Source of the DNA: Acrocarpospora pleiomorpha
GTDB lineage: Bacteria > Actinomycetota > Actinomycetes > Streptosporangiales > Streptosporangiaceae
Direction of reading: 5' to 3'
Assembly: GCF_009687885.1 (NCBI RefSeq)
Contig: NZ_BLAF01000060.1
Coordinates: 1 to 64,000, forward strand
Length of the DNA stretch: 64,000 nucleotides
The notes under the pieces were generated by a model. It saw nothing but the letters and a program-made list of their open reading frames with translations. It had not been told where the DNA came from and ran no database searches. Positions 1 to 8,486 of the stretch are shown here, piece after piece; the stretch's first letter is position 1; every line of letters starts with the position of its first letter. Both the position numbers and the translations under genes were made by a program.

Positions 1-738
1 GGGTGGAGAAGGGGGTGGGGGTGTGCCGCGGTGGAGTTGGCGCCAGGCGGCGTGGGCGTCGCGGAGGGCGCCGTGGGCGGGGTTGCCGAGTTCGCCGTCG
101 GCCTGGCGGCGGCGGTCCAGCCACCATTCGCTCCAGGCGGCCCAGGTGCGTTTGATGGGCTCGGCCCGGGAGTCCCCGATGATCTTGATGTCGCCCATGA
201 TGGCGTAGCCGCGGACGCGGACGACGGGGACGTTCTGGCCGGGAGGCGCTTCGACGACCTTGATCTTCTTGTCGCCCATGATGGACATGCCGCTGAGCTC
301 GACGTCCACCCCGTCCGGGACGATGATCTTGATGTCGCCCATCACGCTGGTGGCGACGATGTCGACCTCGTTGGTTCTGACCTCGGCCTCGCGCAAGTCG
401 AGCACGACGTCGCCCATCACGCAGACGACCCCGATCTCCTGATCAATCCGCCACTTACCGCGCCGTTTGGTGTCGCCCATGACGGCGACGAACCACTTCC
501 TGGCCTTGCCCTTCGAGCTGGGCACGGCGGGAAAGGCCGGAGTGGGCCGGTCCATCCCGGCGGGGAGGTCCGCGGTGATCTGCGCCAGTTCGGCGTGCGT
601 CTGGGCGAGATAGGCCGCCTCGGTGCGTTCAGTCAGCTCGGCGAGCGTCAACCGCCCCTCCACCGACGCGTCCCTTAGCCGCTCGACAACGGCTTCGCGC
701 TCCGCGTCCGACGCGCGCATTCCGCCTGGCTCGTTCAT
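1..738 (-). CDS. DUF1707 / LiaF-like cell-envelope protein (3' end outside window)
   Basis: The reading frame is open from ATG at 738 down to the left edge, so 246 codons are visible and the C-terminus is missing. Residues about 6-60 match the actinobacterial DUF1707 helical domain (RASDAERE near the start, LTERTEAAY later). The rest is a beta-rich region with five spaced MGD motifs (VMGDTKRRGKW, VMGDVVLDLR, VMGDIKIIVP, IMGDKKIKVV, IMGDIKIIGDS). This is the signature of the LiaF/DUF2154 'cell-wall-active antibiotic response' fold. Family knowledge links such proteins to envelope-stress sensing; the exact role here is unknown. It is divergent from the ankyrin gene across a 107-bp gap that must hold both promoters. 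Family assignment is firm, function is not. Confidence 0.85.
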   Translation of the reverse strand, partial: MNEPGGMRASDAEREAVVERLRDASVEGRLTLAELTERTEAAYLAQTHAELAQITADLPAGMDRPTPAFPAVPSSKGKARKWFVAVMGDTKRRGKWRIDQEIGVVCVMGDVVLDLREAEVRTNEVDIVATSVMGDIKIIVPDGVDVELSGMSIMGDKKIKVVEAPPGQNVPVVRVRGYAIMGDIKIIGDSRAEPIKRTWAAWSEWWLDRRRQADGELGNPAHGALRDAHAAWRQLHRGTPPPPSPP

Positions 739-845
739 ACCCTCGAATCTAGCCTCCCAGCGCCCCGGTCTCGATCCTCCGCAGGGACGATTCCGGCGTC
801 ACCCCGCCCGTGGCCTGAGGACGTTCGCGACTGTGTGACGATGGA

Positions 846-2489
846 ATGGTGACAGGCAGTGAGCTGATGGCCGCGGTGGCGGAGGACGACCTGGAACGGG
901 CGCGTGAGCTCCTCCGTCCGGGCATGGACCTGAACCCGGCCCGCGGCACGACCCCGCTCTACGAAGCGGCCGTGCACGGCAACGGCGAGATGATCCGCCT
1001 GCTGCTGGAGTATGGCGCGGATCCCGATCTGCCCAGTCACGGCGAGGACGAGGGCCTCCCGCTGTGCGCCGCCGCCTGCTGGGACCACGACGAAGCCGTC
1101 CGCGCCCTGCTGGACGGCGGCGCGAACCCGGACGCGGCCGAGGGCGGCGGCTGGACGGCGCTGCTCTGGGCCGCGAGTCTCGGCCATCTGGCCACCGCCG
1201 ACGTCCTGCTGGACGGCGGCGCGACCCCCGACGCGGGCTGCCCGCACACCCCCCTCACCGCCGCCGCCCGATTCGGTGCGTACGGCATCGTCTGGTCCCT
1301 CCTCGAACACGGCGCCGACCCCGCCAAACCAGACGAAAGCGGAGCCAGAGCCCTGGAAATCGCCCTGGACCTGTCAGAAGCCGACATCGAGGCCCTGCTG
1401 ACCTCCCAGATCGACACGGGCCCCAGCAAACCCCGGAACGAACGTGGCGAGATCCGTGTCAGTGAGAGTGCTCTGGCTGAGCACGTTCAGGGTGAGCGCG
1501 TTCAACGTGATCAGGGCGATCAGGGCGAGCGCGCCTGGGGTCAGCACATTCGCGCTGAGAGCGCTCGGGGAAAGGGCGCTCAGGATGAGAGCGATTCGCA
1601 CGGCGTGATTCTTGTGGTCAGCCGGTCGCACGCCGCCGACGGGACCGAGTTGGTGGAGGTGGAGGCAGACGGGATACGGCTGGCCATGCAGCGAGGGCAT
1701 GCGGCTGTTGCCACGATTCTGGAAGACGCGCTGGGTATTCGGACTTCTGTCGCCGAGTTGGTCGCGCGGGCCTTGCCGTACCGGGATCGGGACGCGGATG
1801 GGGAGACGTGGTGGGCGGCCGTGCATTCGGTGCAGAACCGGCACGACGATGAGACCTTCAGGGCGGCGGTCGAGTTGTGTGCCTCGTCTGACCCGATGAC
1901 CAGGGATTTCGGGGTCAATGTGCTGTCGCAGTTCGGCTTCACCGCCGATTCGCGGCCCTATCTGGAGCGGACGCTGCCAGCCCTGCAACGGCTGGCCGAG
2001 CGTGAAGCCGATCTCCGTGTGTTGGACTCGGTGCTGAGCGCGCTGGGACAGCAGGGCGACCCTCGCGCGCTCCCCGAGGTCCTGGCCATCATCGGCAGAC
2101 CTGGGCGCGAGCAGTCCTTCCGTGACCCGATCGCCCTGTGTGCGGTCCTGCCGCCCGGCCACGCCGAGGGCCTGTCTGCCCTCATCGCACTCTCCCGGCA
2201 CCCCTCCCCCGAGGTCCGTGACTATGCCACCAACGGCCTCGCCAACCTCAGCAGTGACGACCCCGAGATCCTCGAAGCCCTCTCCGCCCGCCTCAGCGAC
2301 CCCGACCTGAGCACCACCGCCGAGGCCGCCGCGGCGTTGGCCACCCGCCACGACCGCCGGGCCATCGACGCCATTCACCGAATCCTCTGCGAAACCGACC
2401 CCGACGACCCTGACGACGACTACATCCGCGACCTGGCCCTGGAAGCCGCCGCCCACCTCAACCTCGACCTCTCCGACCTAACTCACTAA
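846..2489 (+). CDS. Ankyrin-repeat protein with C-terminal HEAT-like domain
   Basis: This 547-residue protein starts at ATG 846. The first 190 residues contain about five ankyrin repeats (for example TPLYEAAVHGNGEMIRLLLEYGADP and two GWTALLWAAS/TPLTAAARFG-type units), a protein-binding scaffold. Residues about 207-252 form a low-complexity linker of pentapeptides written by a 15-bp tandem repeat. From about residue 320 to the end, alternating helices (LPALQRLAEREADLRVLDS, LSALIALSRHPSPEVRDYA) look like HEAT/armadillo repeats. There is no signal peptide or membrane segment, so it is probably cytoplasmic. The binding partner cannot be read from the sequence. It converges on the AHSA1 gene with no clear terminator between them. 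Confidence 0.85.
   Translation: MVTGSELMAAVAEDDLERARELLRPGMDLNPARGTTPLYEAAVHGNGEMIRLLLEYGADPDLPSHGEDEGLPLCAAACWDHDEAVRALLDGGANPDAAEGGGWTALLWAASLGHLATADVLLDGGATPDAGCPHTPLTAAARFGAYGIVWSLLEHGADPAKPDESGARALEIALDLSEADIEALLTSQIDTGPSKPRNERGEIRVSESALAEHVQGERVQRDQGDQGERAWGQHIRAESARGKGAQDESDSHGVILVVSRSHAADGTELVEVEADGIRLAMQRGHAAVATILEDALGIRTSVAELVARALPYRDRDADGETWWAAVHSVQNRHDDETFRAAVELCASSDPMTRDFGVNVLSQFGFTADSRPYLERTLPALQRLAEREADLRVLDSVLSALGQQGDPRALPEVLAIIGRPGREQSFRDPIALCAVLPPGHAEGLSALIALSRHPSPEVRDYATNGLANLSSDDPEILEALSARLSDPDLSTTAEAAAALATRHDRRAIDAIHRILCETDPDDPDDDYIRDLALEAAAHLNLDLSDLTH
1464..1601 (+). repeat. 15-bp in-frame minisatellite in ankyrin-protein linker
   Basis: About nine units follow one another in frame, mostly 15 bp and twice 9 bp, with the approximate form GAG-CRC-GYT-CDG-GGT. 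They encode pentapeptides such as ESALA, EHVQG, ERVQR, QHIRA, ESARG and KGAQD. The repeat separates the ankyrin half from the HEAT-like half of the protein. Confidence 0.8.
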
Positions 2490-2588
2490 AAGCAGTCAAC
2501 AGAACGACCAGGTCGCCGGGTTACCCGCCGTTTACGTGCGTTGTAGTCCTCGCCGCACCGGCGCCAATAGCGGGTGGGCGGCACTAGC

Positions 2589-3248
2589 TCACTCGGTGAG
2601 CAAGCCGGCCCAGTGGGATTCGAGGGCGGCGAAAGTGTCGTCGTCGAGGTTGTAGGTGGTGAGGACGAGCATCGCGTTGCCGCCGCTGCCTCGGCCGGCG
2701 ACCAGGAGGCCGTCGCCCCATTCGGTGACGGTTACGCCGATCTGGTTGGGTGAGCGGTACCAGATCTCACCGGTCAGGCCATTCGCCGCGTACGGAGTAC
2801 CCGGCGGGAGGTCGGCGACGGCGGTGAGGCCGGCCAGGTCGAAGACATCCGCGGAAGCCGTACCAGAGGTGAAGATGGTGCGGCGGTCGGCGGAGGGGTG
2901 GCGTTCGAGGGCGAACTTGAGCTGGTGGATGAAGGTGGTCCAGCCCTCGTTGATGTCGTCGTAGTAGGCGTCCCAGTCGGGATTGCCGCCTTTGGGCGCG
3001 CGGGTCAGACGGAGGCGGGTCGTGTCGCCGAGGTCGGTGAGCTCGAAGCGGTCGTTGCCCAGGTCCAGCCAGCGCTCCTCGGCCGACTCGACCGCGTTCT
3101 CCTGGTAGATGACCTCGATCTCCTTGTCGAGGCCGTCGAAATGCCAGCCGTGCCAGCGCCGAATCTCCTCCGGCTCGCGCAGCGCCCGCCACACGGCGTC
3201 CACCGGCGCGGCGATGGTGACTTCTACGATGAATCCTTCTTCGCTCAT
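2589..3248 (-). CDS. SRPBCC / AHSA1-family protein
   Basis: This 219-residue protein begins at ATG 3248. It opens with the typical START/AHSA1 segment (IVEVTIAAPVDAVWRALREPEEIRRWHGW) and continues with strands matching a helix-grip ligand-binding fold (ERWLDLGNDRFELTDLGDTTRLRLTRA), with a second half of less clear fold. Such proteins bind hydrophobic ligands, and many are paired with ArsR-type regulators. Its start overlaps the stop of the upstream ArsR gene by 4 bp, so the two are translationally coupled. The ligand is unknown. Confidence 0.85.
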   Translation of the reverse strand: MSEEGFIVEVTIAAPVDAVWRALREPEEIRRWHGWHFDGLDKEIEVIYQENAVESAEERWLDLGNDRFELTDLGDTTRLRLTRAPKGGNPDWDAYYDDINEGWTTFIHQLKFALERHPSADRRTIFTSGTASADVFDLAGLTAVADLPPGTPYAANGLTGEIWYRSPNQIGVTVTEWGDGLLVAGRGSGGNAMLVLTTYNLDDDTFAALESHWAGLLTE

Positions 3249-3826
3249 TTCTGATCCTCGGGTCGATGCGGCGCCGGATGACCCCCGGCAACCAACCGGT
3301 ACGGACGCCCGCCGGCGTGGTCGAAACGGGCGACCACTTGAGCCATGGCCGCGGCGAGCTGGTCGGTGAACTCGTGCACGTCGCCCGGTTCGGCGAACCG
3401 GACCTCGGCTTCCAGGGTGAAGGTGAGCAGCCGGACGCCCTGCCGTTCGGCGTTGGCGTTCATCCGGGCCACATCCCGCACGGTTCCGGCGGCCACCTCG
3501 ACGAGATGCTCGGCGGCGTGCCGGTCGGCGATCGCGGTGAACGTGTCCTGGATGAGCATGCCCGGGTCGACCAGGAGGGCGTTGGCGGCGACCTGCATGA
3601 TCCGCTCCACGCAGCCGCGCCGGGAACGTTCCTCGACGAGCTCGATCAGCCCGGCCCGCTCCAGCATCCGGAAGTGATATCCGACACGCTGGCGCGGCAT
3701 GCCCAGCTCAGCGGCCACCTGGGCGGCGGACGCGGGTTCACGCAGCCGATCAAGGATCTGGCGGCGCGGCGGCGACAACGCCAACCGCACCCGCTCCGGC
3801 TCATCCATGAGCACCATCTCGGCCAT
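3245..3826 (-). CDS. ArsR-type winged-helix transcriptional regulator
   Basis: This 193-residue protein has an N-terminal winged helix-turn-helix (residues about 10-75; ALSPPRRQILDRLREPASAAQVAAELGMPRQRVGYHFRMLERAGLIELVEE). A C-terminal domain resembles effector or dimerisation parts of ArsR/SmtB relatives. No cysteine metal-binding pair is visible in the recognition helix, so metal sensing is not supported. ATG 3826 is chosen although no good ribosome site precedes it; internal ATGs at 3817 and 3808 are alternatives. It overlaps the AHSA1 gene by 4 bp (ATGA). Direct repeats upstream may be its own operator. ArsR-AHSA1 pairs usually regulate themselves. Confidence 0.85.
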   Translation of the reverse strand: MAEMVLMDEPERVRLALSPPRRQILDRLREPASAAQVAAELGMPRQRVGYHFRMLERAGLIELVEERSRRGCVERIMQVAANALLVDPGMLIQDTFTAIADRHAAEHLVEVAAGTVRDVARMNANAERQGVRLLTFTLEAEVRFAEPGDVHEFTDQLAAAMAQVVARFDHAGGRPYRLVAGGHPAPHRPEDQK

Positions 3827-3846
3827 GCGGGCATCGAAGCATTAGG

Positions 3847-3865
3847 CAAATAATTCTGTCAAATA
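3847..3865 (-). promoter_or_regulatory. Candidate ArsR operator (two CAAATA direct repeats)
   Basis: Two CAAATA hexamers (3847-3852 and 3860-3865) are spaced 13 bp apart in a locally AT-rich patch, 21-39 bp upstream of the ArsR start. On the gene strand this reads TATTTG-N7-TATTTG, with an overlapping TTGACA. The patch stands out from the surrounding GC-rich DNA. The operator role is an inference. Confidence 0.35.
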
Positions 3866-3900
3866 CTGCGACGCCTCAACGACGTCCGGACTGGGAAAGA

Positions 3901-4785
3901 TCAGGGGCCGGACAGCGCGGGGGCGGCCGTGAGGAGGTCCGCGGCGAGGGCGGCGTCGCCGTCGATGTCCCAGGTGAAGTCGTCGCCACGCCCGCCGAGC
4001 AGGAAACAGAAACCGACGACGTCACCAGTGAGGGCGACATCGGTGGATTCGCCCTGATACGGCGCCGCCACGTGGGACACATCCATGGGAATGTGCCAGT
4101 CGCCGCCACCGGGTCCGGTGAGCGTCAGCCGTACCGACCGGGACGTGGCGTCGAAGCCGGACAGCAGCATGGTCCACGGGACGAGGCGGGCGCAGAAGTC
4201 GGCCGCCGGGTGGATGTGTTCGGCGACGGGGTGCGGGAGCCGTACCCCGTTGAAGGTGGCGGCGTCGGCGGTGTGGATCCAGGTTTCGAGCATGCGGGCC
4301 AGCAGGTGGTCGCGGATCGCGAACGGCGCGCCGTTGGTGTCCACGACCTGGTCGGGATCCACCTCGGGGAGCCGGGCGCAGATCACGTCGGCCTGCTCGC
4401 GCCAGAACTGGCGGGTTTGCGCGGGTGTGCGGTCACGCCCGAAGTCCTGGAGTTCCCGGGTCCTGGCCAGGGCCTCGTTGACGGCGATCGGCGGGCCGAG
4501 CACCGGCGCGCCGAGGGCGGCGGCGAGCAGACCGTCCTTGGCCGCCAGGTGGGCGACCAGTTCCTGCAGCGTCCAGCCTTCGACGATGACCTGGTCCCAG
4601 TGTTCGGCCGAGGCCAGGAGCGCGTCCATCGCGGCGACCCGTCCCGCGTACGGCGCGGCCCAGCCGGGAGCCGCGGGTGCGGGACGGCGGCGGGAGGCCG
4701 CCGCGGCCAGGAGCCGAGCCCGGGACGTGGGCAGCTCTTCGGCCGTCTCGGCCAAAGTGTCCAGATAGAGACGTTCGAGGCTCAT
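3901..4785 (-). CDS. Maleylpyruvate-isomerase-fold (MDMPI/DinB-like) protein, sigma-factor partner
   Basis: This 294-residue protein starts at ATG 4785, preceded by GAGGGGGTGG. It carries the DinB-like MDMPI N-terminal domain (residues about 50-190). Visible motifs are WTLQELVAHLAAKDGLL with the first metal-ligand histidine, and MLETWIHTADAA with the E-x-x-x-H ligands. A C-terminal beta domain (LTLTGPGGGDWHIPM) follows. Some family members are mycothiol-dependent enzymes. Here the gene starts 10 bp after the stop of an ECF sigma factor, so it may instead be the cognate metal-binding anti-sigma factor. The reading frame extends further upstream into the sigma gene, but the ribosome site favours the start used here. 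Confidence 0.75.
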   Translation of the reverse strand: MSLERLYLDTLAETAEELPTSRARLLAAAASRRRPAPAAPGWAAPYAGRVAAMDALLASAEHWDQVIVEGWTLQELVAHLAAKDGLLAAALGAPVLGPPIAVNEALARTRELQDFGRDRTPAQTRQFWREQADVICARLPEVDPDQVVDTNGAPFAIRDHLLARMLETWIHTADAATFNGVRLPHPVAEHIHPAADFCARLVPWTMLLSGFDATSRSVRLTLTGPGGGDWHIPMDVSHVAAPYQGESTDVALTGDVVGFCFLLGGRGDDFTWDIDGDAALAADLLTAAPALSGP

Positions 4786-4795
4786 CGCCACCCCC

Positions 4796-5347
4796 TCATG
4801 GTTGCTCCCCTCCCAGGGATTCGGCGAGTTTTCGCAGACCAAGCCGGATACGTGACTTCGCGGTACCCTCCGGGATGCCGAGTTCATCGGCCACTTGACG
4901 ATAAGTCCTGCCCCGGTAGTACGCGAGTTCGATCACCTCGCGTAACGCGCCGGGCAGCGTCGTGACCGCATGCCGCACCCGGATCGCCTCATCGGCGGCG
5001 AGCACGGTGTCCTCCAGCTCATCCGGCCGCTCGTACACGCGCGGCCCGAGCACGCTGACCTTCCGCCGTTCCTCGCTCCTCACATGATCGACCGCACGCC
5101 GATGCGCGATCGTCGCCAGCCAAGCCCGCAGCGAACCCCGTTCGGGATCGTACGCCAGCGGACGCTCCCAGAAGGTGACGAAAACCTCCTGCGCGATGTC
5201 CTCGGCGACGACCCGATCACGGGTGACCCGCACGGCCAGACCGAAAATAAGAGCGGCGAAACGGTCGTAGAGCTCGCCGAGAGCCGTCTCGTCTCCACCC
5301 ACGACGCGCTGGTGGAGCAGACGGTCGTCGACAACCGGTGCCTCCAC
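4796..5347 (-). CDS. ECF-type RNA polymerase sigma factor
   Basis: About 183 residues. Sigma region 2 is clear (ALGELYDRFAALIFGLAVRVTRDRVVAEDIAQEVFVTFWERP, then SLRAWLATIAHRRAVDHVRSEERR). Region 4 carries a helix-turn-helix near the end (TLPGALREVIELAYYRGRTYRQVADELGIPEGTAKSRIRLGLRKL). The frame could start at GTG 5353, but that codon directly abuts AGGGGAG. GTG 5347 has proper spacing to it and is preferred. It shares an operon with the downstream MDMPI-fold gene and is divergent from the acyl-CoA dehydrogenase. The resemblance is to SigK-like ECF factors; the regulon is unknown. Confidence 0.9.
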   Translation of the reverse strand: MEAPVVDDRLLHQRVVGGDETALGELYDRFAALIFGLAVRVTRDRVVAEDIAQEVFVTFWERPLAYDPERGSLRAWLATIAHRRAVDHVRSEERRKVSVLGPRVYERPDELEDTVLAADEAIRVRHAVTTLPGALREVIELAYYRGRTYRQVADELGIPEGTAKSRIRLGLRKLAESLGGEQP

Positions 5348-5453
5348 TGGCACCTCCCCTGCTGAGCATCGGTTCGTCCGCGCGACCCGAGCATCGCACT
5401 ATTCGCGTGAGATGTTGAGATGGATGAAGAGATTACCCGTTTAGGAGGATCAA

Positions 5454-7064
5454 GTGTCTCACGATGTGATCAATCAGCCCCCGCCGATGATCGGACACGA
5501 TGTTTCGGCCGATCCTCAACTGCTGGCGGCGCTCGACCGTGAGGGCGCCGACTGGGCGGGCGGGGAGCTCCGGCAACTCGGAATCCTCGCGGGCACGGCA
5601 CGGGCGCAGGAATGGGGCCGGCTGGCCAACGAGTACCCGCCGGTATTGCGGACGCATGACCGGTATGGGCATCGCATCGATGAGGTGGAGTTCCATCCGG
5701 CCTGGCACGAGCTGATGACGGTCGCCGTCGAGAACGGGCTGCACGCGACGCCGTGGACGTCGGCCCGGCCCGGGGCGCATGTGGCGCGGGCGGCCAAGTT
5801 CTATGTGTGGTCCCAGGTAGAGGCCGGGCATGGCTGCCCGATTTCTATGACGTACGCGTCGGTCGCGGCGTTGCGTCACGCGCCCGCGCTGGCGTCGGAG
5901 TGGGAGCCGCTGCTGGCTTCGCGGGCGTACGACTTCGGATTGCGTCCGGCGGCCGAGAAGCGGGGCGTGCTGGCCGGGATGGCGATGACGGAGAAGCAGG
6001 GCGGCTCCGACGTACGCGCCGGGACCACCGTGGCCGAACCCCTCAGCGACGGAACCTTCGCCTTGACCGGCCACAAATGGTTCAACTCCGCCCCCATGTG
6101 CGACGCGTTCCTGGTCCTCGCGCAAGCACCTGGCGGTTTGTCCTGCTTCCTTCTCCCCCGCGTGCTGCCCGACGGTTCCTTGAACGCGATGCACCTGATG
6201 CGATTGAAGGACAAACTGGGCAACCGCTCCAACGCCTCCGCCGAAGTCGAGTACTCCCGCGCGATCGCCCATCTCGTCGGCGAAGAAGGCCGCGGCGTGC
6301 GAACAATCATCGAAATGGTCAACATGACCCGCCTGGACTGCGTGATCGGCTCCGCCGCCGGCATGCGCCTCGGCGTCACCCGCGCCGTCCACCACACCCG
6401 CCACCGCCACGCCTTCGGCCGCGCCCTGATCGACCAACCCCTCATGCGCAACGTCCTGGCCGACCTCATCCTCGAATCCGAAGCCGCCACCATCCTGATG
6501 ATGCGCCTCGCCGGCGCCACCGACCGCGCCGTCACCGGCTCCGCCCCCGAACGCCTCTTCCGCCGCACGGCCCTGGCCGCCGCCAAATACTGGATCTGCA
6601 AACGCGCCCCCGCCCACGCGGCAGAAGCCCTGGAATGCCTGGGCGGCAACGGCTACGTCGAAGAATCCGGCATGCCCCGCCTGTTCCGCGAATCCCCACT
6701 CAACGGCATCTGGGAAGGCTCCGGCAACGTCGCCGCCCTCGACCTGCTGCGCATCCTCACCCGCGAACCCCTGGCCATCGAAGCCTTCTTCACCGAAGTC
6801 TCCCTAGCCGACGACCCCCGCATCACCACCGCCCTCACCGACCTCCAAAAAACCCTCACCACCCCCACCGAATCCAACGCCCGCCACATCGCCCAACAAA
6901 TGGCCCTACTCCTCCAGGCCTCCCTACTGATACGCCACGCCCCCGAACCCCTCGCCGACGCCTTCTGCGCCTCCCGCCTCTCCAGAAACCACGGCGGAAC
7001 CTACGGCACCCTCCAGAACGCAGACCTGGACGCGATCATCGAACACATTCCGCAGCCTCTGTGA
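5454..7064 (+). CDS. AidB-like acyl-CoA dehydrogenase
   Basis: This 536-residue flavoprotein starts at GTG 5454 behind a strong AGGAGGAT. The N-terminal AidB-specific segment (NQPPPMIGHDVSADPQLLAAL) is followed by the acyl-CoA dehydrogenase fold. The middle domain reads MAMTEKQGGSDVRAGTT and the C-terminal helical part HAFGRALIDQPLMRNVLADL and ECLGGNGYVEESGMPRLFRE. AidB in Escherichia coli binds DNA and FAD in the alkylation response; actinobacterial relatives are usually annotated as isovaleryl-CoA-type dehydrogenases. Coding-strand composition changes strongly along the gene, G-rich at the 5' end and C/A-rich at the 3' end. It is divergent from the ECF sigma gene. Confidence 0.92.
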   Translation: MSHDVINQPPPMIGHDVSADPQLLAALDREGADWAGGELRQLGILAGTARAQEWGRLANEYPPVLRTHDRYGHRIDEVEFHPAWHELMTVAVENGLHATPWTSARPGAHVARAAKFYVWSQVEAGHGCPISMTYASVAALRHAPALASEWEPLLASRAYDFGLRPAAEKRGVLAGMAMTEKQGGSDVRAGTTVAEPLSDGTFALTGHKWFNSAPMCDAFLVLAQAPGGLSCFLLPRVLPDGSLNAMHLMRLKDKLGNRSNASAEVEYSRAIAHLVGEEGRGVRTIIEMVNMTRLDCVIGSAAGMRLGVTRAVHHTRHRHAFGRALIDQPLMRNVLADLILESEAATILMMRLAGATDRAVTGSAPERLFRRTALAAAKYWICKRAPAHAAEALECLGGNGYVEESGMPRLFRESPLNGIWEGSGNVAALDLLRILTREPLAIEAFFTEVSLADDPRITTALTDLQKTLTTPTESNARHIAQQMALLLQASLLIRHAPEPLADAFCASRLSRNHGGTYGTLQNADLDAIIEHIPQPL

Positions 7065-7189
7065 CTGCGCTGAACTCTGGGAGCTCCCACCATCGTGACC
7101 ACTTGCCTGTCTCGTGCGTGCTCTCACCGGGTGCCAGGACCACACCGTAGGCTTGGCTAGTCGAGCGGAAAGTGATGAGGAGATGCCGG

Positions 7190-7816
7190 ATGACAGCTCT
7201 GCCGGATGACAGCTGGCTTCTCAGCATCCGTCCTCAGCCCGCACACGTTACCGCCGAGGAGTACGAGGCGCTTCCCGAGGAGATCGCCAAAGCCATCGAA
7301 ATCGTCGATGGTTATGTGGTCTACTGCGCTGCGCCCACGCCCGATCACCAGACCGCCGGCAGGCGACTGGCCAACATACTGGAACGTCATGCCCGCGCCG
7401 CGATGATCGAGGGCCACGAGTGCGTTACCGTGAACAACGATGTGGATCTACGTCTGAGGGATCTGCCGTTGCTCAACCGGCGGCCCGACGTCGCGCTCTA
7501 CCGGTGCCTGGATCGTGAGCGAGGCGAGCGGCTCCGCGCCGAGCACACCCTGCTCGTCGTTGAGATCGTGTCTCCCGGGTCCGAGACCCAGGACACGACC
7601 GACAAGCTCGGAGAGTACGCCAAGGCCGGCATCCCGCACTACTGGATCGTCCGACTCGACCGCACCGGCGTGTCGATCATCGAACGCTACCGGCTGGATC
7701 GTGCGGCGATGCTCTACAAGCACACGGGCACGTTCATGAAGGACGAGTCCGGTGGTGCTCCCAGCGTCAGCAACCCGATCCCTATCGTGATCGACTGGTC
7801 CGAACTGCAGTTCTGA
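7190..7816 (+). CDS. Uma2-family PD-(D/E)XK nuclease-like protein
   Basis: This 208-residue protein starts at ATG 7190, seven bases after GAGGAG; upstream GTG 7172 and ATG 7175 lack that spacing. The Uma2 core is visible: TAEEYEALPEEIAKAIEIVDGYVVY, RRPDVALYR with the catalytic-type aspartate, LLVVEIVSPGSETQDTTDKLGEYAKAGIPHYWIV with the E and K residues. This family is abundant in actinobacteria and cyanobacteria and is predicted to have an endonuclease fold, but its biology is unclear. It stands alone on the plus strand next to the Rhs toxin locus. Confidence 0.9.
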   Translation: MTALPDDSWLLSIRPQPAHVTAEEYEALPEEIAKAIEIVDGYVVYCAAPTPDHQTAGRRLANILERHARAAMIEGHECVTVNNDVDLRLRDLPLLNRRPDVALYRCLDRERGERLRAEHTLLVVEIVSPGSETQDTTDKLGEYAKAGIPHYWIVRLDRTGVSIIERYRLDRAAMLYKHTGTFMKDESGGAPSVSNPIPIVIDWSELQF

Positions 7817-8017
7817 GCAAGAACGACGGCGACCGAACGGGTATCGCAGCCCTGGCGGGACCGGTTGTTGTCGTCCAGGCCGGTCCTGCTCGCTGCTGCT
7901 CGGTGGCCGAACCCCGCAGCCGCCCTGGCATTCCACCCAAGATCGAGGAGCCATTCAGACTAATCGATAAACCATTGAGTCAATCCCCTCGGTTGCGCGG
8001 GTGGTGTATCCCTTGCG

Positions 8018-8461
8018 CTAACGCATACGGCCATCGCCTTTACGCACACGATCAAGGGCTTCCGCAGCGCGCTCCAAAGCCTCCGCAAGTTCGGCTGCAG
8101 CGGCAATTCTTCGATCTCGCAGCACCTCGTCTCGACCCTCCTGTTCACCGACTCTCTCAAACCTCTTCCACGCCTTGTAGACATCTCGCGTCTGCTCGGT
8201 TGGAAATACCGCGAGTAGTGTGACTTCCCTCATTCCCCGACCCGAACTCTTGACATCGTCAAAGAACCACATCGTGTACAGTGCCTGCGCCGAAATGAAA
8301 CCCCCGATAGCGGCCCGCACGTCCTGTCCTAAGATCTCGCAGGACAGCATCTTGATTACCAGATTCGCCTCTAGATTATTTGTAGGGGTCTGCAGGTCAG
8401 GGGGGGTTTCCCACTCCTCTGGCAATTCGTTCAACCACTCCCATCCCTCCGGTATCGGCAC
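8018..8461 (-). CDS. Candidate immunity protein for the Rhs toxin
   Basis: This 147-residue protein starts at GTG 8461 behind an ideal AGGAGGTGATAA site, only 25 bp after the Rhs stop and on the same strand. It has no signal peptide. The first part is acidic and aromatic (PEGWEWLNELPEEWETP), the middle is mixed alpha/beta (VRAAIGGFISAQALYTMWFFDD), and the end is a charged helix likely to be a coiled coil (AAAAELAEALERAAEALDRVRKG). The DNA is lower in GC than its neighbours, as is the adjacent toxin tip. I recognise no family. Position, size and composition fit an immunity gene (inference). Confidence 0.65.
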   Translation of the reverse strand: MPIPEGWEWLNELPEEWETPPDLQTPTNNLEANLVIKMLSCEILGQDVRAAIGGFISAQALYTMWFFDDVKSSGRGMREVTLLAVFPTEQTRDVYKAWKRFERVGEQEGRDEVLRDRRIAAAAELAEALERAAEALDRVRKGDGRMR

Positions 8462-8486
8462 TTATCACCTCCTATCTCTTTCTGCC

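Noticed and set aside
31..678. A 215-codon plus-strand frame at the left edge
   Set aside because: The opposite strand encodes a clear DUF1707/LiaF-like protein. The plus-strand product is low-complexity and mirrors it.
7825..7900. GGACCGG / CCGGTCC pairing after the Uma2 gene
   Set aside because: A 7-bp stem around a 15-base loop without a T-run is too weak to call a terminator.
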